This document shows, in pieces, positions 17,401 through 24,919 of a stretch of 64,000 bases of DNA (positions are counted from its first letter, which is position 1; every line of letters begins with the position of its first letter). Location of the stretch: NCBI GenBank assembly GCA_024707225.1, contig JANQAE010000001.1:124001-188000 (forward strand), in the 5' to 3' direction. The notes beneath the pieces are model-generated. The model had not been told where the DNA came from. It searched no databases and was given only the letters and a program-made list of their open reading frames with translations. Source of the stretch: Dokdonella sp. GTDB taxonomy: Bacteria > Pseudomonadota > Gammaproteobacteria > Xanthomonadales > Rhodanobacteraceae. The position numbers and the translations under genes were made by a program.

Positions 17401-18023
17401 CGACCGAGGAAAGCGTACGCCGCGCGGTCGCGATCCAGATGATCATCAACAAGGAGCTCGGCCTCAACTTCATCGAGAACCCCTGGCAGGGCAGCTTCGC
17501 GGTCGACTACCTCACCGACCTCGTCGAGGAGGCCGTCTACAAGGAGTTCGAGGCGATCAGCGAGCGCGGCGGTGTGCTCGGCGCGATGGACACGATGTAC
17601 CAGCGCGGCAAGATCCAGGAAGAAAGCCTCTACTACGAGCACAAGAAGCACGACGGCAGCCTGCCGCTGGTCGGCGTCAACACGTTCCTGCCGAAGGAAC
17701 ACGGCGGCGAGATCGCGACCGAGATCGAACTGATCCGCTCCACGCCCGAGGAAAAGGCCCAGCAGATCGCCAACGTGCAGGCCTGGCAGACCTCACGCAA
17801 CCGCCTGGCGCCGGAAGGGGAGACCGAGCATGGCCATTCGATCGAGGATGCGGCCGCCGAGGACGAGACGCATGACGGTCACGGCCTGGCGTATCTTCAG
17901 CGCACCGCGCGCGAGCGCAAGAACGTGTTCGCCGCGCTGATCGAGGCCGTCAAGACGCACAGTCTGGGGCAGATCAGTCATGCGCTTTACGATGTGGGCG
18001 GTGAGTACCGTCGGAATATGTAG
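14458..18023 (+). pseudogene. icmF: Fused acyl-CoA (isobutyryl-CoA type) mutase IcmF, interrupted by a palindromic element and frame change
   Basis: Domains in IcmF order: a B12-binding domain (14458 to about 14920; [13 protein letters not shown] carries the DxH cobalt ligand), a MeaI-like G-protein chaperone (Walker [10 protein letters not shown] near 15136; [15 protein letters not shown]) and the large mutase domain ([35 protein letters not shown]) to 18023. IcmF interconverts isobutyryl-CoA and n-butyryl-CoA or similar acyl-CoAs using adenosylcobalamin. A REP-like palindrome (14921-15002) lies exactly in the first linker, and the frame changes across it: the B12 frame runs on to 15165, while the G-domain frame has a stop at 14949 and no start codon before the Walker A. 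One extra C in the right arm would restore a single frame through the element. Confidence 0.88.
14921..15002. repeat. REP-like palindromic element inside icmF, copy 2
   Basis: Perfect 26-base inverted arms (14921-14946 and 14977-15002) around a 30-base centre; the core arm is GGGGTCAGAGTCACTTTT as in copy 1. In the icmF frame the arms read GGQSHFF and EKVTLTP. It lies between the B12 and GTPase domains, a place that tolerates extra residues. Confidence 0.9.
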
Positions 18024-18109
18024 TCATGCCGATCATTGCGACGAACTGGCGCAGAATGGGTCCAACGCTCAGGCGCTGAAGCCGCTAAGCCGTATTGCTG
18101 GAGCCGACA

Positions 18110-18379
18110 ATGATTAAGCTCGTTGCGATCGAACCCAAAGACGACCGCCATCTGCTGCTTCGTTTCTCGGATGGTGCCTGGGGCGTCTACGACTTCTCGC
18201 GATACCTGGATGCTCAGACGGAGATGACCTTGCCGTTGCGAGATCCGAGGTTCTTCGCGCGTTGCTTCATCGAGGCGGGCGCGTTGGCGTGGCCGAACGG
18301 GTTCGATCTCAGCGCCGAATCGTTGTGTCGGCGGCTGCAGGAGACGGGGCAGCTGAGCAAGGACGCGGCAGCGGCTTGA
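18110..18379 (+). CDS. DUF2442 domain protein
   Basis: 89 residues. The pattern MIKLVAIEPKDDRHLLLRFSD, then GVYDFSRYL, DPRFFARCFIE and WPNGFDLSAESL is that of DUF2442. This small protein is often found beside DUF4160 or in toxin-antitoxin-like pairs; its function is not established. The start is set by GGAG seven bases upstream. No DUF4160 gene is present. The next small gene has an almost identical leader, which suggests the two arose or moved together. Confidence 0.8.
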   Translation: MIKLVAIEPKDDRHLLLRFSDGAWGVYDFSRYLDAQTEMTLPLRDPRFFARCFIEAGALAWPNGFDLSAESLCRRLQETGQLSKDAAAA

Positions 18380-18442
18380 GGACGAGACGGCATGAAGCCG
18401 GCAAGTTCTGCGTGGGCACGAGAATGTTGCTGGAGCCCGACA

Positions 18443-18679
18443 GTGAGTGATGAGTGGAGCCAGCCTCATTGCTCGTTTGAAGATGCTGAGCGCGCGCAGT
18501 TGCGGGCCTGGGTGAAGCTGAGCACGCGCGCGAAGATCGACTTCTTCGAGGAGATGATCGAGCTGGCGTACCTCAGCGGAGCTCTGTCGCCGGAGCGGTT
18601 GGCACTCCGCGACGCAGAGAGCTTGGAGCCGCGGCGGGACTGTTCGTCGGCTCATCGTTCGAAAAATTCGCAGCAATGA
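18443..18679 (+). CDS. Small protein of unknown function paired with the DUF2442 gene
   Basis: 78 residues from a GTG start. The body FEDAERAQLRAWVKLSTRAK and EEMIELAYLSGALSPERLAL is mostly helical, without a motif I can name. GGAG lies seven bases before the GTG. The leader TTGCTGGAGCCCGACAGTG nearly repeats the DUF2442 leader TTGCTGGAGCCGACAATG, supporting this start and a linked pair. The last 20 or so residues are Ser/Arg rich and may be non-native. A toxin-antitoxin-like role is only a guess from context. Confidence 0.5.
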   Translation: MSDEWSQPHCSFEDAERAQLRAWVKLSTRAKIDFFEEMIELAYLSGALSPERLALRDAESLEPRRDCSSAHRSKNSQQ

Positions 18680-19271
18680 CGCGAGCTGATGTACCCGTGG
18701 ATCTTCGTCGCCGGCGTGGCTTGAGCTGTGTGATGACGTCGGCAGGCTGACGGAGGCGGCCCGTAGACCGTTCACCTCGGTTGCGACGCAACTTGAACGG
18801 CGGGCCTTTTTGTTGCTTACTCCACCGATCGACGCTTCAGGGGGCGAAGATTCGGGATGGATTCCTCGGCTGGACGCCGGTGCCGGGAAGCACCGTGGAA
18901 CCGTTTTCTTCTCGCGCTGATCGGTGCTGTCGGCATCCGCGCCGCAGCCTGCCGACGTCAGCCCGCCTATTCCGCGGCTGAAGAGTCTCGCCTCCAGCAG
19001 GGCGGGCAATTCACCAGTTCCTATGCCGCGGCCGGCCATATCGTGCGTGGTCGCGTTGCACGCCTGACCGGTAGCTCGCAAGCGGCTCAGCGACCTGTAA
19101 TCGCAATGGCACACGACTGCTCGCGTTCGATACGCCTGCACGCTCGTCAAACAAGAGATTTTGACCCTGTTCAGCCGTGGTCTCTCCGTGAAAAGTGGGG
19201 CCTGACCCTGTTCTCGGTCCACCCGCGACCAGGCAACGAGCGAGGAAAGTCGCCTGGCCGTGTAGGAAAAC
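18680..19271. other. Gene-free stretch between the DUF2442 pair and the integron cassettes
   Basis: No credible gene; the open frames present have atypical composition. It holds the possible terminator at 18758-18812 and, near 19190-19213, AAAAGTGGGGCCTGACCCTG, a decayed relative of the GGGGTCAG-type repeats. Confidence 0.5.
18758..18812 (+). terminator. Imperfect terminator downstream of the DUF2442 pair
   Basis: GGCCCG...CGTTC on the left pairs with GAACGGCGGGCC on the right, followed by TTTTTG. The stem contains mismatches and a long loop. Confidence 0.45.
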
Positions 19272-19345
19272 GCCTTAACGCATCGTTGTCCCCGGCTGAA
19301 CAATCGGCGCAATGCTCCGGAAATGGAGTCCAATAGGCGTTAGGC
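19272..19345 (+). other. Probable divergent integron attC site upstream of cassette 1
   Basis: Starts GCCTTAAC and ends in the core site GTTAGGC (19339-19345), followed within 25 bases by a ribosome site and start codon, as in a cassette. The interior differs from the three 60-base attC sites further on and pairs only partly, so the left boundary is uncertain. Confidence 0.45.
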
Positions 19346-19365
19346 CTCACAACAGGAGTCAGGCA

Positions 19366-19962
19366 ATGCCGCAGATCTCGCTGACAGACTTCGTTGATGT
19401 TGTGTCAAAAGCCGGTCGACCCAAAGCCACTAAAGTACGGCAAGTCAAGGAGAGACCCGAATACGAGCCCGCTTTCGATTTTTATAAGGCGCTCAGAGAA
19501 CATATGATTGAAAACCATCGAAATAATGGTGGCAAAGCCGCCGTTTCCGATGTCATGAAGTCTTTGACTGATCCAAAGAAGATCAAGAGCTATCCTGAAA
19601 TCCTCAACGCCTACAAGAAATGGTGGGGGCGTAAAGATCTTGCTTGGTTCAATCCGCCACGCGGCCTTTACTCTGCCGGCGGCTTTGACATCATCTTGAA
19701 CCCCGAGCTTGGCTTAGTCATAAATGGCGAGAGACACATCATCAAAATGTATCTAAAGACTGACGCTCTCACTACGTTCAAGACCGAGCTAATAATTGAT
19801 CTTCTGGAGCATCAACTTCGGTCAAAAGCAGCTCCAACAGACAATTTTTCAGTACTTGACGTGCGACGCTCAAAGATTTTTTCAAATGGTCCTCATACCC
19901 CGGCTTCGCTCCCAATTGTTGACGCCGAGATCGCGTACATATCAAGCATATGGCAGCAGTGA
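19366..19962 (+). CDS. Integron cassette gene 1, unknown function
   Basis: 198 residues from ATG at 19366, with AGGAG eight bases upstream. A lysine-rich N-terminal region (GRPKATKVRQVKERPEYEPA) precedes FYKALREHMIENHRNNGG, WWGRKDLAWFNPPRGLYSAGG and an ELGLVINGERHIIKMYLKTD strand-rich core. I do not recognise the family. Codon use is clearly richer in A/T than the surrounding genes. The stop codon lies two bases before an attC site and the gene has a short leader after a GTTAGGC core site, which is the layout of a mobile gene cassette. Confidence 0.75.
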   Translation: MPQISLTDFVDVVSKAGRPKATKVRQVKERPEYEPAFDFYKALREHMIENHRNNGGKAAVSDVMKSLTDPKKIKSYPEILNAYKKWWGRKDLAWFNPPRGLYSAGGFDIILNPELGLVINGERHIIKMYLKTDALTTFKTELIIDLLEHQLRSKAAPTDNFSVLDVRRSKIFSNGPHTPASLPIVDAEIAYISSIWQQ

Positions 19963-19963
19963 G

Positions 19964-20023
19964 GCCTGACAATTCATTCAAGCCGACGCCGCTTCGCGGC
20001 GCGGCTTAATTCAGGCGTTAGCC
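19964..20023 (+). other. Integron attC site 1
   Basis: A 60-base site: GCCTGAC at the left, CAAGCCGACGCCGC / GCGGCGCGGCTTAA pairing around a TTC loop, and the core GTTAGCC at the right (20017-20023). It is nearly identical to the sites at 20579 and 21441. Confidence 0.88.
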
Positions 20024-20041
20024 GTCATAGGGGAGAATACC

Positions 20042-20584
20042 GTGAACTTGAACGATTGGTTGATGGTGCTAGCTGTACTGCTGAGCCCACTTATTGCAGT
20101 ACAGGTCACGCGCTACTTGGACAATAAGAAAGAGGCTCGGGAGCGTCAGCTCTGGATCTTTAAGACCCTAATGGCGACTCGTGCATCTTCACTTTCTCCG
20201 CATCACGTCGAGGCTCTGAACCGCATCGACCTCGAGTTCAAGGCACAAACAAAAAAGGACAGGGAGGTGATTGAAGCATGGAAAGTCTACTTGGACTTGC
20301 TTGGTAACGATCAGATGGCTCCCGATCAGTGGAACGTTCGCCGTGTGGATCTGCTTGTTGAGCTGTTACAAAAAATGGCCATTGTCCTCGACTATTCATT
20401 CGACAAGACAACAATCAAGAACTCGGCATACTACCCACGAGGTTTCGGCACACTTGAGGACGAGCAAGGGGCCATCCGTCGTGGCGTCAAAGAGCTTCTT
20501 GAGGGTCAGCGCCATCTACCAATGTATGTCACAAACTTTCCGCCGCCTGATCTGCCTGTCGTGCCTCAGGGCAATGACGGCTAA
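20042..20584 (+). CDS. Integron cassette gene 2, DUF6680-like membrane-anchored protein
   Basis: 180 residues from a GTG start with GGGGAG upstream. An N-terminal transmembrane helix (MNLNDWLMVLAVLLSPLIAV) is followed by a charged cytoplasmic domain with LDNKKEARERQLWIFKTLMA, LNRIDLEFK and DREVIEAWKVYLDLL. This resembles proteins grouped as DUF6680, whose function is unknown. Composition is A/T-richer than the chromosome around it. It is flanked by attC sites on both sides, 18 bases from the left core site. Confidence 0.78.
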   Translation: MNLNDWLMVLAVLLSPLIAVQVTRYLDNKKEARERQLWIFKTLMATRASSLSPHHVEALNRIDLEFKAQTKKDREVIEAWKVYLDLLGNDQMAPDQWNVRRVDLLVELLQKMAIVLDYSFDKTTIKNSAYYPRGFGTLEDEQGAIRRGVKELLEGQRHLPMYVTNFPPPDLPVVPQGNDG

Positions 20585-20638
20585 CAATTCGTTCAAGCCG
20601 ACTTCACTTCGCGGCGCGGCTTAACTCAGGCGTTAGGC
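20579..20638 (+). other. Integron attC site 2
   Basis: A 60-base site with GGCTAAC at the left, CAAGCCGA and GCGGCTTAACT in the inner stem, and the core GTTAGGC at 20632-20638. It overlaps the last bases of cassette gene 2. Confidence 0.88.
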
Positions 20639-20651
20639 ATCAGGGGGAGCT

Positions 20652-21446
20652 ATGCCGGAGTTCAAAGTTAAATTCGTTTACGAGTATGGGACAGCTGATG
20701 ACAATCGGCTTGATCTATACGATGGCGCCAAGTCGCTTGAAGGCATTGCACGGGCCATAACCATCACCACCAACGCGCTTGTGAATGGAGAGATCCGAAC
20801 CCGAGCAGATGCGGCAGAGGGAGCGGAGTTTTACATCCAAGCACCGCGCAGCGGCAGCTTCATTTACGAGGCAACCATCTATGTTGGCGGCGTAATTACC
20901 TCTGGAATCTTTTACGACTTTCTAAAATACGCGTTCAATGAAGCAATCGGCCGTCTTGACGACACTCCCATTAGGCCTTCTTTGCAAGACCGCATTGAGC
21001 CAACCATGGGTGAGTTACCTGCGGTTCTGGAAAGCGCTCTCTTGGACGTGCATCGCCCTCTCATGCAATCGCCTAAAATGCGGCTCAGCGTGACACGGCC
21101 AAGAGGGGAGGTTCTTGCCACGTTTGATCGCGAGACCGGCCTCAGTCTGCGCCCCCATAACGAGACGTTGGCTGAGCCTGTGCTCGGCAATGTCACGCGG
21201 TACAACACGCTTAGCCGCTGGGGGAAGCTCTACGATCGTTCAGAAGGCAGAGTCATATCATTTCATCTCAGCGAAGACCTTACTGCACACGAACGCTCAC
21301 TTATTACTTGGTCGCTTCACGAGAGTAATTTGCGGCGCGAACACTATCTCTACTTTAAGGTAGTCGCTCTCAAGACCGCTAGCCAGAATCGGACAAAGCG
21401 GTACTTCATCACACGCGTCAGCCAAACTCCCATAGCTGATGCCTAA
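20652..21446 (+). CDS. Integron cassette gene 3, unknown function
   Basis: 264 residues from ATG 14 bases after the attC core, with AGGGGGAG upstream. An N-terminal part (VKFVYEYGTADDNRLDLYDG, SLEGIARAITITTNAL) precedes a short hydrophobic stretch (YVGGVITSGIFYDFLKYAF) that could be a membrane helix. The C-terminal half has GKLYDRSEGRVISFHLSEDL and YLYFKVVALKTAS. I do not recognise a named family. A/T-rich codon use and the attC sites on both sides mark it as a gene cassette. Confidence 0.75.
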   Translation: MPEFKVKFVYEYGTADDNRLDLYDGAKSLEGIARAITITTNALVNGEIRTRADAAEGAEFYIQAPRSGSFIYEATIYVGGVITSGIFYDFLKYAFNEAIGRLDDTPIRPSLQDRIEPTMGELPAVLESALLDVHRPLMQSPKMRLSVTRPRGEVLATFDRETGLSLRPHNETLAEPVLGNVTRYNTLSRWGKLYDRSEGRVISFHLSEDLTAHERSLITWSLHESNLRREHYLYFKVVALKTASQNRTKRYFITRVSQTPIADA

Positions 21447-21500
21447 CAATTCGTCCAAGCCGACGCCGCTTCGCGGCGCGGCTTAACTCAGGCGTTAGAT
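21441..21500 (+). other. Integron attC site 3, last of the cluster
   Basis: A 60-base site from GCCTAAC (21441-21447) to the core GTTAGAT (21494-21500). The core runs straight into the first REP-like repeat (21498-21520), so the cassette cluster ends where the RAYT/REP nest begins. Confidence 0.9.
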
Positions 21501-21520
21501 AACGGGGTCAGGTTCACTTA

Positions 21521-21624
21521 TCGTGTGCCGTATTGCTGCGGGGGCGATGAGCGGGCCGGATGCCGGCGAAGCGCTGGGTCTTGGCTTCGACCATGGCGCG
21601 GAAGTCATCGCGTCCCCATGCACC
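21521..21624 (-). pseudogene. RAYT transposase 3' fragment 1 (about 100 bases)
   Basis: Matches only the last 30 or so codons of the full RAYT at 24084. The matching segment includes the complement of the FRAMVEAKTQRFAGFRPA codons. It is cut at CCCCATGC and followed by the next REP unit. Confidence 0.75.
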
Positions 21625-21647
21625 GATAGCGGGGTCAGGTTTACTTA

Positions 21648-21924
21648 CCGGGTCGGCGTATCGCCACGGGGGCGATGGGCGGGCCGGATGCCGGCGAAGC
21701 GCTGGGTCTTGGCTTGGACCATGGCGCGGAAGTCATCGCGGCCCCATGCGCGCTGTTGCTGCAGGTAGTCGCGGATGGCTTGCAGGTCCTCGCCCGGCAG
21801 CGCCTCGCGCAGTAGCGATCGATAGGCCGCCGCGCGATCGGTGCCCGTGGCGCCGAGCTTCGCATAGGCAGGGTGGGGCGAGAGCAGCGGATCACCGCGC
21901 TGGCCGCACAGGTGCGCGCAGCTG
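21648..21924 (-). pseudogene. RAYT transposase 3' fragment 2 (about 280 bases)
   Basis: Matches about the last 92 codons of the full RAYT, up to the codons for SSCAHLCGQ, then is cut at GCAGCTG exactly where the next REP unit GATAACGG begins. Confidence 0.8.
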
Positions 21925-21981
21925 GATAACGGGGTCAGGTTTACTTACCGGGTCGGTTGATAACGGGGTCGGGTTCACTTA

Positions 21982-22106
21982 CGGGTGCCTGCGCAGAAAA
22001 TCGGGTCGGTTTTACTTTCTAATAACGAGTATTAGGTTGCATGGAAGATGCTTCTGCATATCGCGTGATTGCGGCAGGCTTCGAGTCGGTCGCTGCACTC
22101 CGGATA
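21982..22106. other. Spacer between REP units
   Basis: 125 bases with lower GC than the surroundings, including a decayed repeat AATCGGGTCGGTTTTACTTT. No gene is seen. Confidence 0.4.
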
Positions 22107-22129
22107 GATAACGGGGTCAGGTTCACTTA

Positions 22130-22266
22130 CCGTGTCGGCGTATCGCTGCAGGGTCGATGAGCGGGCCGGATGCCGGCGAAGCGCTGGGTCTTGGCTTCGA
22201 CCATGGCGCAGAAGTCATCGCGGCCCCATGCGCGCTGTTGCTGCAGGTAGTCGCGGATGGCTTGCG
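22130..22266 (-). pseudogene. RAYT transposase 3' fragment 3 (about 140 bases)
   Basis: Matches about the last 45 codons of the full RAYT and ends at GGATGGCTTGC, directly abutting the next REP unit. Confidence 0.75.
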
Positions 22267-22288
22267 GATAACGGGCCAGGTTTATTTA

Positions 22289-22771
22289 CCGAGTCGCCGT
22301 ATCGCTGCGGGGTCGATGAGCGGGCCGGAAGCCGGCGAAGCGCTGGGTCTTGGCTTCGACCATGGCGCGGAAGTCATCGCGTCCCCATGCGCGCTGCTGC
22401 TGCAGGTAGTCGCGGATGGCTTGCAGGTCCTCGCCCGGCAGCGCTTCGCGGAGTAGCGATCGATAGGCCGCCGCGCGATCGGTGCCCGTGGCGCCGAGCC
22501 TCACATAGGCAGGGTGGAGCGAGAGCAGCGGATCACCGCGCTGGCCGCACAGGTGCGCGCAGCTCGACCAGGCGTACTGTTCCGGAACATCGGTCAACCG
22601 TGCCCGAACCGGGTTGAGGTCGATGTATCGGGAGCAATTCAGCACATAGCGGTGGCCCCCCACCAGGCAGGACTTGTAGCGTCCCTCCCACAGCGTCCCG
22701 GTGCGGCGGTGGCGGGCATTGAACTGCCCGAAGTATTCGCGTCCGAGTTTCTGCATTAGCCGGGCCACCGG
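22289..22771 (-). pseudogene. RAYT transposase 3' fragment 4 (about 480 bases)
   Basis: Matches the C-terminal two thirds of the full RAYT (FNARHRRTGTLWEGRYKSCL, CSRYIDLNPVRARLTD). The reading frame is uninterrupted, but the N-terminal part with the HUH metal site is missing. Homology stops near 22771, after which unrelated sequence leads to the gene at 22856. Confidence 0.85.
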
Positions 22772-22788
22772 CCACACAGTCATATTGA

Positions 22789-22809
22789 TGAGCGATATCA
22801 TGTCGCTCA
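22789..22809. promoter_or_regulatory. 21-base near-perfect palindrome upstream of the PLC-like gene
   Basis: Arms TGAGCGATAT and ATGTCGCTCA meet around a central C; only one pair is a T:G mismatch. It lies 47 bases before the start codon at 22856 and may be an operator for that gene. The factor is unknown. Confidence 0.4.
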
Positions 22810-22855
22810 ACCCAACTGGGTATTCCACTGAACTAAGTGGCGGAGGATCGTGATC

Positions 22856-23987
22856 ATGGAAAAGACCCGTCGGATGCGCTACGTGGCATCCATCATGATG
22901 ATGGTAGCGCTGCTGCCTTCCATCGCGCTGGGTTTTCAAGTCTTGCCTCGCATTAGCGACGTTGACCGCAAACTCTCGGGTCTCGGTGGTAACCGAGTCA
23001 TCGATAGCTTAGGTCAATGGTTCGTCTCCAGTGCGCTTCCCATGATAAAGAGTCCGGTCCATGAGGCCATCACCCTCAACGCCCTCGACTGCGTGGTTGC
23101 AGTAGGCATGGAAAAGCAGTGCCTAACCGATGAAGCCATACGAGTCAATCAAGTGCTTCTTTACGGTGTGCGCTGGCCCGACGATCCGCCGTTCGCACTG
23201 AATCGCGCATCGCCGCCTCGTATTGCAAGCTGCGACTCCAAGGTCACGTTGCGCTCAACAGCCCAGCCCAAGTGCTGGAAGGACCTTTTCTCCGATGCCG
23301 AAAAGGCCGCCAAACGGCGCATGTCTAGCAAGCCCGGAGAGCCGGCTTTCGGTCCGGGAGAGTATCTCTTGTACCGGTCACATTTCGGTGACTTGCAGTT
23401 TTTTTCATTCCATGGCTGCGTATGACGGCGAAACGGCGGCGGATACACAGCGTCGGATGCGGATGTGGGCACAGTTCCTGTGGGGTGTGGCGACGAGAGA
23501 TATTCCAACGGATCGCTTCATACGAAATCTCGGCGTCGACCAACTAGAGATTTATTTCCCCGGCGACATGACGGCCACGAATCTGTTCGCCACCGGTATC
23601 GTCGAGGTCCGCAAAGACCTCGACAAAGTTGCAATGGGAGTGCTGCTGCACATGCTCCAGGACAGCTTTTCCCAGGCCCATGCTGGTCGGAATTCCGAGA
23701 GCGGTGCCATGTGCCAAGCTATTCCACGGTTCGCACAGCCGGGTAGGATCAGTCAGTTCTACAGCTATGCCGGACAAGTTGGTAGCCTGCACGACCGCGA
23801 AGACACCTTCAATGCGTTGGGCTTGCAAACGCTGCAGGTCAGCCCGAGCGTCGTGGATGCCAGCCGTGCCTTCCTGACCTTGTGGAAGGAAAACGCATCG
23901 TGGAGCGAGGCGGAGAAATACTTTGACTGCGCTTTCGCGTTGGAGGCCCCGGATATGAGGGCCGGACCCGGCCCATTCGTCCGCTGA
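22856..23987 (+). pseudogene. Secreted zinc-dependent phospholipase C / P1-nuclease-like protein, frameshifted in a T run
   Basis: The first frame starts MEKTRRMRYVASIMMMVALL (signal peptide; GGAGG nine bases upstream). It shows SPVHEAITLNALDC and VNQVLLYGVRWPDDPPF, then stops at 23425. The overlapping frame continues at once with FFHSMAAYDGETAADTQ and VLLHMLQDSFSQAHAGR to 23987. Spaced His/Asp residues (PVHEAIT, HFGD, FFHS, HMLQDSFSQAH) recall the trinuclear-zinc phospholipase C/P1 nuclease fold; this is a tentative fold call. The join is at seven T residues (23399-23405), where six would give one 376-residue protein. Sequencing slip, true mutation or slippage-controlled expression are all possible. 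The gene is trapped between RAYT copies. Confidence 0.6.
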
Positions 23988-24064
23988 CACTATGCTCTAG
24001 AAGATGCGCGGGATCTTGTCCGGTCCAATTAACAGGTCCATCCCCTGATCTCGCTATGTTGTCG

Positions 24065-24086
24065 GATAACGGGCCAGGTTTACTTA
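24065..24086. repeat. REP-like unit at the 3' end of the full RAYT
   Basis: GATAACGGGCCAGGTTTACTTA, the closest match to the unit at 22267-22288 (both lack one G and have GGCC). It overlaps the RAYT stop codon. Confidence 0.8.
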
Positions 24087-24782
24087 CCGAGTCGCCGTAT
24101 CGCTGCGGGGTCGATGAGCGGGCCGGAAGCCGGCGAAGCGCTGGGTCTTGGCTTCGACCATGGCGCGGAAGTCATCGCGTCCCCATGCGCGCTGTTGCTG
24201 TAGGTAGTCGCGGATCTCTTGCAGGTCCTCGTCCGGGAGCGCTTCGCGGAGTAGCGATCGATAGGCCGCCGCGCGATCGGTGCTCGTGGCGCCGAGCCTC
24301 ACATAGGCAGGGTGCGGCGAGAGCAGCGGATCGTCGTGCTGGCCGCACAGGTGCGCGCAGCTGGACCAGGCGTAGTCTTCCGGGGCATCGGTCAGGCGTG
24401 CCCGAACCGGGTTGAGGTCGATGTATCGGGAGCAGTTCAGCACGTAGCGGTCGCCTCCGACCAGGCAGGACTTGTAGCGTCCCTCCCACAGTGTCCCGGT
24501 ACGGCGATGGCGGGCATTGAACTGCCCGACGTACTGGCGTCCGAGTTTTTGCATCATCCGGGCTACCGCGCCGATCTCGGTCGGGGTAACGAGCAGGTGG
24601 ACGTGGTTGTCCATGAGGACGTAGGCGTGCAGGGCGACCTCGGTGGCCAGCAACGATTCGCGCAGCAGAAGCAGGTATCGTCGGCGGTCGCAGTCGTCCA
24701 GGAAGCAGGGCAGGCGATTGTTGCCGCGCTGCACGACGTGCTGGGCGATGTTGGGCAGATCGAACCGAGGTAGCCGGGCCAT
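24084..24782 (-). CDS. REP-associated tyrosine transposase (RAYT, IS200-like)
   Basis: 232 residues. An N-terminal RLPRFDLPNIAQHVVQRGN and RDRR-type helix lead to the HUH metal site in YVLMDNHVHLLVTP. The catalytic-helix region with MMQKLGRQYVGQFNARH follows, then GTLWEGRYKSCLV and YIDLNPVRA. RAYTs are Y1 transposases thought to have spread REP palindromes and usually do not mobilise their own gene. Here four 5'-truncated copies ending at the same 3' REP lie within 3 kb. The start at MARLPRFDL fits the family; there is no interruption. Confidence 0.93.
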   Translation of the reverse strand: MARLPRFDLPNIAQHVVQRGNNRLPCFLDDCDRRRYLLLLRESLLATEVALHAYVLMDNHVHLLVTPTEIGAVARMMQKLGRQYVGQFNARHRRTGTLWEGRYKSCLVGGDRYVLNCSRYIDLNPVRARLTDAPEDYAWSSCAHLCGQHDDPLLSPHPAYVRLGATSTDRAAAYRSLLREALPDEDLQEIRDYLQQQRAWGRDDFRAMVEAKTQRFAGFRPAHRPRSDTATR

Positions 24783-24919
24783 GCGGCCAGTCTCGCCGCT
24801 GACCGGCTCCAACCGTCAGTGCTGATCGCCGATTCTTGCGTCAGAAATCGGCTCGATCTGGCCCCATGGCCGTCCGGGAGGCGCCTCCCGTTCGGAGGCG
24901 ATCCCGTACGATCGTTCGC

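Larger units (their letters stand above)
21498..22288. repeat. Cluster of six REP-like units
   Basis: Units related to GATAACGGGGTCAGGTT followed by CACTTA or TACTTA lie at 21498-21520, 21625-21647, 21925-21947, 21959-21981, 22107-22129 and 22267-22288, all in the same orientation. A decayed unit lies near 21999. The stop codon of the RAYT reading frame (TAA on the minus strand) lies inside the unit, so each unit marks the 3' end of a RAYT copy. Confidence 0.85.

Noticed and set aside
15588..17702. 704-codon open frame opposite icmF
   Set aside because: Antisense shadow of the conserved mutase domain; no ribosome site and no family features.
18857..19336. Open frame of 159 codons before cassette 1
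   Set aside because: Atypical composition, it includes a decayed REP-like stretch and runs into the attC; no ribosome site.
21498..24086. CRISPR array
   Set aside because: The repeats are REP units of uneven spacing with transposase fragments between them, not regular spacers, and no cas gene is nearby.
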